From contig JAHLKH010000164.1 in assembly GCA_025526915.1 (NCBI GenBank), forward strand, positions 1-63,378: a DNA stretch of 63,378 nucleotides, in the 5' to 3' direction. Shown here piece after piece: positions 1 to 10,545 of the stretch (positions are counted from its first letter, which is position 1; each line of letters opens with the position of its first letter). The notes beneath the pieces were generated by a model. It made no database searches. It had not been told where the DNA came from and saw only the letters and a list, made by a program, of their open reading frames with translations. Both the position numbers and the translations under genes were made by a program. Origin of the DNA: Entophlyctis helioformis. Taxonomy: Eukaryota; Chytridiomycota; Chytridiomycetes; Chytridiales; Chytriomycetaceae.

Positions 1-380
1 GTGGGATTGACGCAGTTCGTGACGGGCACGTCCTGGACACCACCGACGGTGCCGAACTTGGCGGTCCACGGCTGGAAGGCGTCGGTGGCCGCAACAGGGA
101 TGTCGAGAGGAGGGTAGCGGGCAGCGTTCGGCAGCGTCAGAGGCACGCCGGGAATTCCCTGAACGACCTGCGGAATCGGGCCAGTGGCGGTGGGAGACGA
201 AGGAACAACAGGCACGACGGGGGCGGCGGACGGGACGGCGGACGGGGCGGCAGATGCAGTCGCGGGACGGGCGGACGCCGACGACGGGCGGGCAGTTGCC
301 GTTGAGGGACGGGCAGTGATGCTTGGCTGGGCCAGGGTAGCACCCGCAAGAGCAGTGAGCGTCACAAGGTGCAGGAGCCA
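1..380 (-). CDS. Chitin deacetylase-like protein, 5' part only
   Basis: The open minus-strand frame starts with a hydrophobic leader (WLLHLVTLTALAGATLAQ), then a Thr/Ser/Pro/Ala-rich linker of about 55 residues. It ends with the pre-catalytic segment typical of fungal chitin deacetylases (YPPLD...DAFQPWTAKFG...VPVTNC). The WTAKF stretch is also present in CDA-7 of this window. The NodB catalytic domain would lie beyond base 1. No in-frame ATG precedes the leader: the nearest ATG (minus strand, base 381) is one frame off, so the true start may be in an upstream exon or hidden by an indel. The assignment rests on N-terminal resemblance only. Confidence 0.55.
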
Positions 381-673
381 TTGCGTTTGGCGGAGGTTTT
401 TGCGCGATGGGCAAGTGCGAAGGAGTCCGTCTGGACGAGGGGTGGGCGGAGTCTCGAAGATGCAGATCTGACGGCGGCAAGATGCGTGGAGATGCGGCAG
501 GATGTGGGCAGCAAGCTGTTACCAGGCAGCTGGTTGGGGCGTGGCACGGAGAAGCATCCCACAGACGAGCGACCGCCGCTGCCTGCCTGCCGGCGAGGTG
601 AGGTGGCCCGTTGAACGGCTTGGGCTGAGCCACCTCCTGTTGATGCCGTGTTTGGAACAAGGTCGCGTCACGT

Positions 674-1956
674 GTTCCGACGTCAGTGGACACCAACAGC
701 GCAGGCAGACGGACACTTGGACAGACACAGACACACAGACACAGTCGCATTCAGATACGAGTGCAGAGACTCGTCCCCCAGGGTTGGCTTCATCGACAGC
801 AGGCGGCAGCCTGCCCAAAGAGATCACGGCAGCCAGAGACACGCAAGTCACGGCAGCGCGTCTCGCAGTCTCGTGGCTGTCGCGACCGTCATCCGAGCGG
901 CCGCTGCCCGTGTCTGGCAGTGCAGGAATGGTGCTTTCATCATCATGCGCTGACGTGCCGTGTGTGGTGCCACTTGCATCCATCCATCCATCCATCCATC
1001 GGTTGTGGCTCACCTGCCCATCTGCCGTGCCGTGCCGTGTCTTGGCACAATGACAAGTGGGCCAGTCGCCGCACATCGACTGCAGCCAGCGTGTGCTCAA
1101 AAGGCAATCGGCAACACCGGCCACAGCACCGGCTTGTGCTGCGCAACACTGTCGTCAAAGCCACGATCCAGACCAAACTGCAGAGTGGCGATCGTGAATG
1201 AGTGCACATCCCTTGCCTCCTGCTGCTGCTGTCCGTGTGGCTGCTGTCCTTGTGGCTGCTGTCCGTGTGGATCTGGCTGCTGCTCTTGCTGCTGCGACAG
1301 AGTGCCATGCGTGCTGTGACTGCCGGCCAGATACCGCTGCCGCTTGGACCGCTGTGCGTCGTCGGCCGCCTGCTTGGTGCGCAGCCGCTCCTGCTCGTCA
1401 CGCTGCGCATCGGCACGCCGCTCCTCCTCTCGCTCGGCGGCTCGCTGTGTGCGGTATGCGGCCGAGAAGCGGAACATGGCAATGACCTCGGGCGTGAGGT
1501 CGACCTGCACATGGCCGTCATCGTCGTGGTCCTCTTGCTGGTCCTCTTGCTGGTCCTCTTGCTGGTCCTCGGCGTGCTCGGCGTGCTCGCTGTGTGTGCT
1601 GTGCCTGTCGGTGTCGCTGCTGTGGCCTCGCTTGGTGCCGACAGAGCCAGCAGCAGCAGGCGGTGCCGTCCATCCCAGCTGCTCGTAGTGGTCTGTGATG
1701 GCAGCCTGGCAAGCGAGGCAGTAGTCTGTCCACTCGGCCCGCTGTGGCTGTTGCTGTTGCTGTTGTTGCTGTTGTTGTGGAGCAGCAGGGCCACTCGAGG
1801 CATGTGCGGCAGACGGCAGCATCCAGCGGGCGAATGCCTGCTGCTGCTCGCTGCTCCAGTGCGAGGCGTGGAAGGCAGCCAGATCCATGCGTCGCTGGCT
1901 GGCTGGCTGGCTGGCTCGCGGCTTGTTCGACTGCGCGTCGACTCGCTTTTCTTTCT
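674..1956 (-). repeat. Inverted segmental duplication, copy A (GEMIN8 unit)
   Basis: Read on the minus strand, this stretch matches 36877-38104 of the plus strand. The match covers the whole GEMIN8 reading frame, about 65 nt upstream of its ATG and about 430 nt beyond its stop. Similarity ends abruptly at both edges. The copies differ by substitutions and by length changes in CAG/GAC runs. Edges are placed by eye. Confidence 0.85.
1097..1888 (-). CDS. GEMIN8: GEMIN8 homologue (SMN complex), copy A
   Basis: Intronless 263-residue protein. The N-terminal part is Trp-rich (WSSEQQQAFARWMLP, AEWTDYCLACQ), followed by a poly-Gln and acidic linker. The block VDLTPEVIAMFRFSAAYRT then leads into an E/R-rich helix, and the protein ends in KPVLWPVLPIAF. 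The acidic block, the Arg/Glu helix and the terminal WPV(I/L)P-x-F are the hallmarks of Gemin8, which joins Gemin6/7 to SMN in the spliceosomal snRNP assembly complex. Human Gemin8 is about 242 residues. I chose Met at 1888 because the duplication with copy B fades just upstream. A longer frame to 2149 runs through the FCF2 promoter and is unlikely. Identification is from family knowledge; no search was run. Confidence 0.75.
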   Translation of the reverse strand: MDLAAFHASHWSSEQQQAFARWMLPSAAHASSGPAAPQQQQQQQQQQPQRAEWTDYCLACQAAITDHYEQLGWTAPPAAAGSVGTKRGHSSDTDRHSTHSEHAEHAEDQQEDQQEDQQEDHDDDGHVQVDLTPEVIAMFRFSAAYRTQRAAEREEERRADAQRDEQERLRTKQAADDAQRSKRQRYLAGSHSTHGTLSQQQEQQPDPHGQQPQGQQPHGQQQQEARDVHSFTIATLQFGLDRGFDDSVAQHKPVLWPVLPIAF

Positions 1957-1985
1957 GTCCAGCAACACACCGCTCGGCCGCCCAC
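1889..1985. promoter_or_regulatory. Bidirectional promoter GEMIN8-A / FCF2
   Basis: Only 97 bp separate the divergent start codons, so both promoters must share this stretch. It contains a short GCTG/CCAGC run and no clear TATA box. Confidence 0.5.
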
Positions 1986-3127
1986 ATGAAGGCGATCAAC
2001 AGCAGCAGCACCAGTGACGCAGACCTCGACCAGCTCCTGGAGCAGGCTACGAATGCACTGCGAAGGCGCCAAGAAGAAGCACACATCAGCAAAGCGGCCG
2101 CCAAGGCAGCAGCAGCAGAGGACGGCGCAGACAGGTTGGGCCGACTCACTCATGCAATGGCAATCCATGGGACTGGGCATCGAGCGCTGTGATGCTGTAA
2201 CTGGCTGACTGACTGGCCGACTGGCATGCCAGTGATGAGCAGGAGAAGCAGAAGCAGAGAGACAGAGAGCAGCGCACCAGCCTGCGCAAGGTCGGCATCC
2301 GCCTTGATGCGGGCATCGTGCCGAGCCAAGAATCATATCTTGCGATGCCGTCCAACACCAAATCCAAGCTGTCTGCCACACATGTCAAGCCTGGGCTTCG
2401 TGCGGCATTCATTGAGGCATCGTCGTCCAAGGGGTCTGCAGAGGCAGCCGCAAAGGCAGCAGCCAGCCGCGCTCTCGAGACGTTTTCGATCCGCAAGTAC
2501 GAAGAAGCCATGCCTGGAAACGAGCCCTCCAAGACAACGGCCATGAGAGATGGCAAGAAGGTGCGATCTGCGTCTCTGTTGGGCTGGCACATGGATGGCG
2601 TGTATGCTGACCCAGATGTGTGGCGATGCGTGTGCCCCTGCTTCCGCTGATGCGACAGATTGTGGCTCCCACTTCGGCCGGCAAGGGATGGTTTGGCATG
2701 GTGTCGACCGACATGACGGACGAAGTCAAGCGCGACTTGCATATCCTGCGATCGCGTGGTGCCTTGGACCCCAAGCGCCACTACAAGAAGGACGACTCCA
2801 AGGACCTCCCCAAAGTGTTCCAGGTGCGTCTCTGCCTCCCACGCATCTGCACATCTCGTGATCGCCCACTGACACTCACGCGCTGCATCCTGTTGGTGTG
2901 GTGGCAACCAGATTGGCACGGTGGTTGAGGGTGCTGGCGAGTACTATGCTGGCCGGCTGAGCAAGAGCGCTCGCAAGCAGACGATTGTGGATGAGCTTCT
3001 TGCCGATACCAAGGCCAAGGGATACATGAAGAAGAAGATGGGCGAGATCTTTGTCAAGCGCAACAACTTTACGAGACGCAAGGCTGGCAGCGTGTTCAAA
3101 AAGTCAAAGTCCAAGGGCGGCCGCTAA
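1986..3127 (+). CDS. FCF2: Fcf2 pre-rRNA processing factor
   Basis: Exons 1986-2134, 2233-2560, 2659-2823 and 2912-3127 keep frame and give 285 residues. The C-terminal half is the Fcf2 domain: GKGWFGMVSTDMTDEVKRDL, then ALDPKRHYKKDDSKDLPK, then GAGEYYAGRLSKSARKQTI, ending in a Lys/Arg-rich tail. In yeast, Fcf2 acts in the nucleolus in the early cleavages that release 18S rRNA; the animal relative is TdIF2. The N-terminal half is charged and Ala-rich. All introns are short GT-AG. It is divergent from GEMIN8-A, and an AATAAA lies 46 nt after the stop. Confidence 0.92.
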
Positions 3128-3172
3128 GGCTCTGTCCAGCCCTGTCCAGCCCTGTCTGGGCAGCCGGATCTC

Positions 3173-3178
3173 AATAAA
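3173..3178 (+). terminator. Polyadenylation signal of FCF2
   Basis: Canonical AATAAA 46 nt after the FCF2 stop and 68 nt before the ORMDL start codon. Confidence 0.6.
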
Positions 3179-3245
3179 GCAGGTGCAGCATGCCGTGAAT
3201 GTTGGGGCCGGTTCACGATCTCTCCCCAACGTTTCGCAGCCCGTC

Positions 3246-4670
3246 ATGACCAACTATCCGTCGACAGAGATGAACCCCAACAGCTCATGGCTCAACTCAC
3301 GAGGTGCATATCCATCGCTGGCTGTGCCTTCCCCGGCCCCATCCCAGGCTGCACACCGTCAAGCGGGCTGCCTGGCAGCTGCAGGCGGGCAGCTTGGCAC
3401 GCAGTCGCTGGGCTGGAAGCTTGAGGCTGGCAGTGTTGCCGCGGCTCGATGGCAACAAGCAACAGCAGACGGCGGGCCACGGCTCAAGCGACCAGCGATG
3501 CCTGCCGAGGCAGACATCCAGCCGTGCATTCGCCAAGCGCCGTGCGTGGCTGCGGCTGCCGTGGACGGCCCGCCTGCCTGTCTGCCTGTCTGTCTGCCCG
3601 TCTGCCTCGGCATGGCACCCACGGCGTCCATGGCTTTGCGGCTTGTCGCTGGTTGTGGTCGTTGGCGGTGGCATATGTTGCCTTGCCTGCCGCAGCCACA
3701 GCCCACAGCCCGGCTTCTGCAGCTCAGCCCAGCCTCGCCCGGCCTTGCACACAGCGCTCTACCATCTCTGCCCGCTCTGCCCGCTCTGTCCATGTTGATC
3801 GCCCGCCCACCCGCCACTCACACCACCCTTGCTCTGATGCGCTCTGATGCTCCGTTGCACCATGCCGGCCCCCTGGCGATCCATATCACCGGCTGCTACT
3901 CTGGATCTGCGGCGCCGCTCAATCATTGATCCTAATCTCCTCGACTCGGCTGGACTGCACTCGACTCGCATCGCATGGACTGCACTGCACTGCACTCGGC
4001 TCGACTCCACTGGACTGAACTGCACTGCATTGGATGCATTCAACTGCCGCTTGGTCATCTTGGATCGCTACAGGCGCATGGATCGCCAACATCTGCGTCA
4101 TCGTTTTGCTACGGTTCGGTCTGGCTGTGCTTCCCGGCATCTCCACAGAGGCCTCCTGGACATTGACCAACCTGGGCTACAACGCGGTCCGTCCCCTGTG
4201 CCACCGATTGTTTGTTTCGCCGCACATGGACACGCGCAGCTGACATGTATGGACGGGCTTGCAGGCAACGTTTCTCATGTTCCACTGGATGTCAGGCACG
4301 CCGTTCAACCACAACCAGAACGAGCTCGACGGCATGACGCTCTGGGAGCAGATTGACGGCGGCGCGCAGTTCACACCCACCAAGAAATACCTCACAGCCG
4401 TCCCAATCTTTATGTACGTTGCAGACTCTCGCGTCATCCATGCGTGTCAGTCCGTGCTCACGCGCGTCGATTGACATCTTGTTCGTTGGCCATCTATCCA
4501 GGTTCCTCCTCAGCACACACTACACGCACTATGACGCAACGACGTTCACCATCAATCTGATATCCCTCATTATCGTCCTCATTGCAAAGCTGCCCGTCAT
4601 GCACCGCGTTCGGCTCTTTGGCTTCAACAAGCACGATCATGACGACGAGGACGACGGCCACGACGACTGA
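3246..4670 (+). CDS. ORMDL: ORMDL-family regulator of sphingolipid synthesis
   Basis: Exons 3246-3303, 4074-4186, 4265-4413 and 4502-4670 join in phase to give 162 residues (human ORMDL about 153). Seen in order: MNPNSSWLNSRGAW, the hydrophobic segment IANICVIVLLRFGLAVLPG, then SWTLTNLGYN, TFLMFHW.SGTPF, GGAQFTPTKKYLTAVPI, LSTHYTHYD and the membrane segment INLISLIIVLIAKLP. These match ORMDL proteins, ER membrane inhibitors of serine palmitoyltransferase. The C-terminus carries an extra Asp/His-rich tail. Intron 1 is about 770 nt, far longer than the other introns here. Confidence 0.95.
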
Positions 4671-4887
4671 TTCTTTGGCAGCCCCCTGTGCATTCCAGCC
4701 GGCCGGCAGTTTTCTTCATGTTAACAATGGTCTGGCGACTGTCAGCAAGGGTGTCGCTCCCTCGGTGTTCTATCCTTGTTGTGTCCCCTCTCCCATCGGT
4801 TTCGGGTCGAATACAATCCCTCTCATGCATTCCGTTTCGCTCGCCGCTTTCCAGCAGACACGCACGCCGTCTTGCACACCGGCACGT

Positions 4888-4893
4888 TTTATT
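4888..4893 (-). terminator. Polyadenylation signal of DNAAF4
   Basis: AATAAA on the minus strand begins 2 nt after the TAA stop of DNAAF4, so the 3' UTR must be very short or the signal lies almost inside the coding end. Confidence 0.5.
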
Positions 4894-4895
4894 GG

Positions 4896-6873
4896 TTAGG
4901 CTCGGCCAGACACCTCGACCTCGACACCCAGCCGCGACGCCACAGCCTCGGCATCGGTTCTCAGCTCAATGTTCATAGGGTCCATCTTGATCGCGTCACG
5001 GAAATCCGCAAGCGCCGCCTTCATGGCCGCGTCGCCGTCGTCCATCGCACTGTCCCCGCGCTCGCTTTTGAGCACATACGCCGCACCGCGCCGTGCGAGG
5101 ATCTTGATTCGCATCAGCCGGCGCGAATCCACCATACCCATGGACGCCAGCTCCATCATCTCGGACTTGAGCATGTCCTCTTCCTTGGACAGCAGCGAGA
5201 GCGTTGTTGTGCAGTCGGCGATACAGTCGTCTGCGGATTTGAGCGATAGGTGGCACGCTGCTCGGTTGGCGTACAGGCTGTGTGGAGTGAACGTCAGCGG
5301 GTGCTGGCAGATGGATGAGAGAGGAGGGGATGCGAGTGTGGTGGGTGAGCACGCACCTTGCGTTGATGGGGTCGAGGTTGATGGCTGAAGTGTACGCGTG
5401 GATGGCGGCTTGCATGTTGCCCATCTGGTAAAACTGTGCACCCTTGTCCTTGAGAAAGGCCGCTGGCAAGCCATCATCACTCAAGTCAGCCATGAACCAG
5501 CTGTTGACGCGTGCAGACTGCTTTCAAGACGTACGGTTTTGCTCATCCGGCTTGGTTTCGTCCTCGGTTGCAGACTTGCCCGCCGACTCTGCCGCCTGCT
5601 TGACTCGGTGGAGCTCCTCCATCAGTCTGATGCGCAAACGCCATTTATCTGTCGCTTATTTTCAGCACATGTCCCCACACACATGACTGCAACGCTTGCA
5701 CACCATCCTCAGTCTCGCGCGCCGTGTGTGTTGGAATCGATCCACGCGCAGTGAACGACACTCCAATATCCTGGCATGCACGAGGAGATGGCCGTGTTCG
5801 AACTCCAACGACAATGTGAGTAACAGTCGCCGCCCCACGCAATGAGCCATTGCCTGGCTTACTCTTGAGTTGAGCACGGACTTTGGCACGGATGGCTTCC
5901 ATGTCGATATCGTCGTCGCCGTCGCTGCCGTCACCACATCCATCCAGATCATCGCCCGACGCAGCCACAACATCCTCGTCGCCAAAGATGTCACTCTTCT
6001 TCTCAACGTCTTTGCTTCCCGCGACGCCACTTGCAACCGAGACACTCTCAGCAGCAACGGCAACGGCAGCAGCAGAGACAGCAGAGGCACTCGGCCCGTT
6101 GCCACTAACAGTGGGCCGGCCGCCATTCACCCGACGCTCATGAGCAAGCGTCTCGCGAGCCCATCCGGAAATCTGCTCAGAGGCTGCACGAGCCTCGGCA
6201 TCCTTGAGCGCCTCGATACGTGATCGCTTGGCACGCTCGACATCGATCTGCCGCTGCACTTGTGTGCGTTCTTCCTCGCGTTTGGTGAGCAATGCAGCGG
6301 CTTTCCGCTTTCACGTCAGCGTGTGTGTGCGTGTTTAGAGGGGCGGATGTCAGCAGCTGAACAGACGCCAGCGACAAACGAGATACGGCGAGTACCTGCT
6401 TGGCACGCTCGAGTTCGACGGCTTCGGCCTCGCGGCGGCGTTGGTGCAGGTCTTTGGGTGACTTGGCGCCAGTGTACCGTATCGACTCCCACATGCGTGG
6501 GACAGCCTTTGGCAGTCGTCAGTCGGCAGCCATGCCGCCCACATCAGGGCGAAAAGTGCCCACCTTGACCAGCTTGAACGTCACCACGCCGCCACCGACG
6601 GTAGCAACCGACGTCAGAGTGTCAATCTCGTCGGCGAGGTCGAGCTCGAAAAAGTAGGGCGGGAAGTTGGCCTTGATGTAGACGGCGCTGGCTGGTGGTT
6701 TGTTGCCGCAGGTATCAGCATCTGGTGGCTGCCATTGAGGAGCGGGGAGGGCGGCGAGACTCACAGTAGACGTCCGCTTTCGAGGCATGGACGCCACGCA
6801 GCGGCACTGTCACAAACACCTCCTCGAGCGTCTGCGACGTCTCGACATCGGTGTGCTTGACAACAATAGGCAT
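4896..6873 (-). CDS. DNAAF4: Dynein axonemal assembly factor 4 (DYX1C1)
   Basis: Seven exons (6765-6873, 6564-6691, 6396-6506, 5863-6307, 5535-5648, 5357-5462, 4896-5277) give 464 residues. An N-terminal CS/p23 domain (MPIVVKHTDVETSQT..., YIKANFPPYFFELDL, MWESIRYTG) is followed by a charged helical middle with an acidic insert. C-terminal TPR repeats carry AFLKDKGAQFYQMGNMQAAI and LYANRAACHLSLK. This is the DYX1C1/DNAAF4 layout: a cytoplasmic cochaperone that pre-assembles axonemal dynein arms with HSP90/HSP70. It implies that the organism makes a motile flagellum. Human DNAAF4 is 420 residues; the extra length is in the Ser/Ala/Asp-rich middle. All junctions are GT-AG and in phase. Confidence 0.93.
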
Positions 6874-6944
6874 GGCTTGCAAGTGTCGCGTCAAGTTCGC
6901 GTCGACACAGACACGTCCGAATACACACGACCGACTCTATTCAT

Positions 6945-9900
6945 TCAGAGCAGGCCAAACACCTTGTCAAACGACTCGAGCAGGCGCAGCGTCTCTTGCA
7001 CTCGGCCATCGACTACACGCCGCAGAGCGTCACAGTCGACACCGCCATCCAGCGCAAGCAGGCTGGCGTCAAAGGGCACCATCAGAGGCTTGGCTGCATA
7101 GAATGGGTATGGTTGATCAGCCTGTGCCTGCATCGATCCCCGCGCCGACAAAAACGACGCCTGTCCGGGCTGCGACAAGTATGACGCGTCGGGATCGTTG
7201 CCGCTGTTTGTGTGAGACGCGCGGTTGGCGCTGTTGCCGTCTGTTGCCTTGACCGCCAACGGCGCTTCAGACCGCGCGAAAGCAGAGCCTTGTCGCAATG
7301 AGAGGGCCATGCCAGACGACCCATTGATCATGCAGGTCTGGGTGGCGATGGGCTGATACGCAGTGGCTTGCTGTGCACGTGGAGAGTCACGGGCGATGCG
7401 GTCTGGCTTGCGGGTGCTGATGGTGCGGATGAGACTGACGATATCGCTGCTGCGGCTGCGGCTGCAGCTGCCATTAGGGCAGCTGGAGATGGGCCGGGAA
7501 CGGCTGGCACTGGGCGAAGGGACGATGATGATCCAGACACAGATGTTGAGGACCGCAATGAGCCTGGCCTAGATGGGACATTGGGATACTGCTGTTGTGG
7601 TTGCTGTTGTGGTTGTGGTTGTTGAGAAGGCGGACTCGCTATGGGCGGTGGCTGCACAAACACGGGCTGTGGCATAGAGTCCAGCAAAGGCGCTGGCTGG
7701 ACGGGTGCCAAGTCAAGCACAGGCGGCGATGCCAGAGGCAGTTTGGATGCGGGGATGGACAGCGGTTGGAGAGGGCCACGCTGGAGGATTCCAGATACAG
7801 ACGTAACCTGATCAGAAGCAGAGTATGGCTGCTGCTGCTGCTGTTGTTGTTGCTGATCTTGTTGTCCAGATGGCACAGATACTGCAGCAGTTTGCGCAGA
7901 GGGTTCTGGTGACACTGCTGACGACGAGGGCTGTGCAAGCGGTGACGACACGGATGGTCTGCGTCCGTGCAACAATCTTGGGGCAGCGGCGGCAGCAGCA
8001 GATGGCTGCAGTGATGTCAGCGATCTCCCCAGCGGCCGTCCTTGGGAATGCTGTGGCAATGGCGGGGTTTGGGCAGGTGCTGCAGATGCAGACGCGGATG
8101 CTGATGCAGCTGTGGGGTTGGAGTAGGAAGTGATGCGAGGGCTGGCCTGCAGCGGTTGCTGGAGACCGCGACTGTGCCTGTGTGGGTGTGCTTTCGCCAC
8201 TGCGAAGCAGCTCGTCTGACATGGATCGCTCAAACGAAGGACGCGACGCGTTGCTTGTGGTTCCCGGCATGGGCAGCAGCGGAAGAACTGGCGCCGTTGG
8301 CAGGGATGTTGGCGACAGCGGGAACAGCGGAGACAACGACTCTGAATGGTCAAAGTCGAGCCGTGACATGAGCAAATGCAGGGCAGGCGTCTGCACCATG
8401 TTTGCGCCATCGCTCTGCTGCAGTTTCCGTGATTGCTGCCGACGCTGCTGCTCTGGCGACATGGCTGGTCACTGTATGCCGACTCTTTGAGAATGCGCCA
8501 AGGTGTGACAGGTTGGAGTCGTCGCTCGATGCCTGCGACACACCACCAAAGCTTGGCTGTGCTCCATGTCCAGCGTTGGCGACGATCTGGCTGCTGTCTC
8601 CTGTTCCAGCGCTGCCGTTGTTCAAATCTGCCCGCCCAAGTCTGCCATGCGTCCAGTGTTGGCAAGCGCTGGAGCAGTGAGCTTGTGGGTATCAGATCCT
8701 GCGATGGCTTGCTTCGGATGGTCTGCTGCCGGTCTTCCTCCTCGTCGCTGGTCTCTTCATCGCCACGATCTCCAATGCCGAGAGTTCCGGCAGAGCTTCC
8801 AGGACGCGGCAGACTGTCTCGCGTCGTGTCAAAGATCCAGTCGTCGTCAGTATCGCCATTGTCGTCGCTGTCGGACTGGATACTGTTTGAGAAGGAACGT
8901 CAGCGGCAGCGTCTGAAAGCAGACACAGCAGCAGACACAGCACAACACTTGCATCGACTCGAAAGGAATCTCCTCGTCAATGTCGGCATTCTCTGCTTTC
9001 CAGCGGGCATGCCGAGCGAGCAGATCCTTGAGCAGAAACGTGCCGCGGGCTGCGTCGCGGATGAAGCGCAGCTTGAATAACTCTTCGGCTGTCGGTCGCT
9101 GCCATTGCACGCCAGCGGTAAGTGAGCGTGTGCAGCACTGCAAGTCCAAACCGACGGCAGCCCTTTGTAGGGTAGCCACCTACATCTTCGGGCTCTTCTT
9201 TCAGACACGTGCTCATGAACTCCTGGATGGATGCAGAAAAGCGGCCTTCGAGCTTGGGCGGCCGCGATCGTGGAATGAGAAAGAGCGCTCGTCGAGGGTC
9301 CTGGTCAGCGAATGGCGGGTTCCCAGTCGCCATTTCGATGATGGTGATACCCAGCGACCAGATGTCTGCCTTGAAATCGTACTGAGAGCGCTTGATGATC
9401 TCGGGGGCCATCCAGTAAGGCGTTCCCACAAACGAGTTGCGGCGTGCAGATGTCATGGTGATCTGTCCAGCAACGCCAAAGTCGCACAGCTTGATGCGGC
9501 CGTCGTCTGTCAGGAGGATGTTGGCAGCTGTTGCCACGCGGCCGTTTTAGACTAGGCGTTCTATAGACAGACGACGATCGGCAAGCGCACCTTTGATATC
9601 GCGGTGGATGATGCCGACTGTCTTATGCAGATAGACGACTGCGTGCAGGACTTCGCGGGCAATGACGGCAATGTACTGCTCCTCGATGGGACCCGACTTG
9701 AGCTGTGGTTGCCGCAGACGATGCGTTAGCAGTGTGCACGCCGTGGACGGCAGGAGTTGAGCGATCAGTGCGAGACTTGCAATGCCGCGGACCGAGCCAC
9801 CGCCGGCATAGTCCATGACAATCCACAGCTTGGTGCCGTTGAGGAACGAGCCGTGGTACCTGGTGACGTGCGGCGAGTCGCAGGTGGACAGCAGGCTGAT

Positions 9901-10395
9901 CTCCTTGCGCACGTCGGAGATCTCGTCTTCGTCGGTGTCCAGATCGAGCACTTTGATAGCGACGGTCTCGCCAGTTGCCCGCTTGATGCTGCGGTACGGG
10001 TGAATAGTGGGTGCCACGCCACGCCAAGCCATGAGTGTGCCATGGGTGTGCCATGGGTGTGCCATGGGTGTGCCATGGGTGTGCCATGGTGTGAGTAGCG
10101 GCCTTTGCATCGACGGATTGCCAGCGGGTCTGTGCCTGTGTCTGGCTGTGCCCGTGCCTGGCTGGCTGTTCATCCAGCAAGCGGCCATCTGCCCGTGCTC
10201 ACCCCTTGTACACGTTGCCAAACGAGCCCTTTCCTGCACAGTTGGACAGGCGAGCACGGCGTGTCAGCCACGGCCGCTGTAGCCGCTGCAGCCCGTCTGC
10301 CGGTCCGCCGGTCCGCCCGTCTGCCCGCCTGCAGCCGTCCCGCAGCACCCACCGATGCGCTCCAGCAGTCCATACGGCCCGTCCGACGGAGCCAT
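6945..10395 (-). CDS. GCK-type Ste20 kinase (Nak1/Kic1-like)
   Basis: Eleven exons fit in phase: 10353-10395, 10203-10233, 9781-9988, 9591-9702, 9184-9527, 8953-9098, 8713-8882, 8544-8627, 8221-8464, 7391-8141 and 6945-7337, for about 841 residues. Kinase marks in order: IGKGSFGNVYKG loop, VAIK lysine, HRDIKAAN catalytic loop, DFGVAGQ, GTPYWMAPEIIKRS and RPTAEEL. An acidic segment, a long Gln/Ser/Pro-rich linker and a conserved-looking tail (PLMVPFDASLLAL...LLESFDKVFGLL) follow. This resembles the fungal GCK-III kinases of the cell polarity/separation (RAM/MOR) network. Three introns (8628-8712, 8883-8952, 9703-9780) only fit as GC-AG with GCAAG donors. The splices within 7338-8220 are the least certain. 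The start is 150 bp head-to-head from the myosin. Confidence 0.88.
10036..10090. repeat. 11-bp tandem repeat in a kinase intron
   Basis: The unit TGTGCCATGGG is repeated about five times inside the 214-nt intron 2 of the GCK kinase, which explains why this intron is longer than its neighbours. Confidence 0.85.
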
Positions 10396-10545
10396 GGCAA
10401 ATTGCGTCCTTGTTGCCCTAAAAATCGCGAACTGCCTGTTGCTCACAACCCACCACAACCACCAGCACAACCCAACAGCCGCCACCACGACCACAACCAC
10501 GACTACCGACCACCACCACCACCACCAACCCCACCACGAAGCGCA

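Noticed and set aside
4496..4900. Mobile element or transposase apart from Fanzor
   Set aside because: I looked for terminal repeats, reverse transcriptase (YxDD) and DDE motifs across the window and saw none that were convincing.
6945..7331. Separate small minus-strand gene overlapping the kinase frame by ATGA
   Set aside because: An intron 7338-7390 in phase joins it to the kinase, and its sequence fits the conserved tail of fungal GCK kinases.
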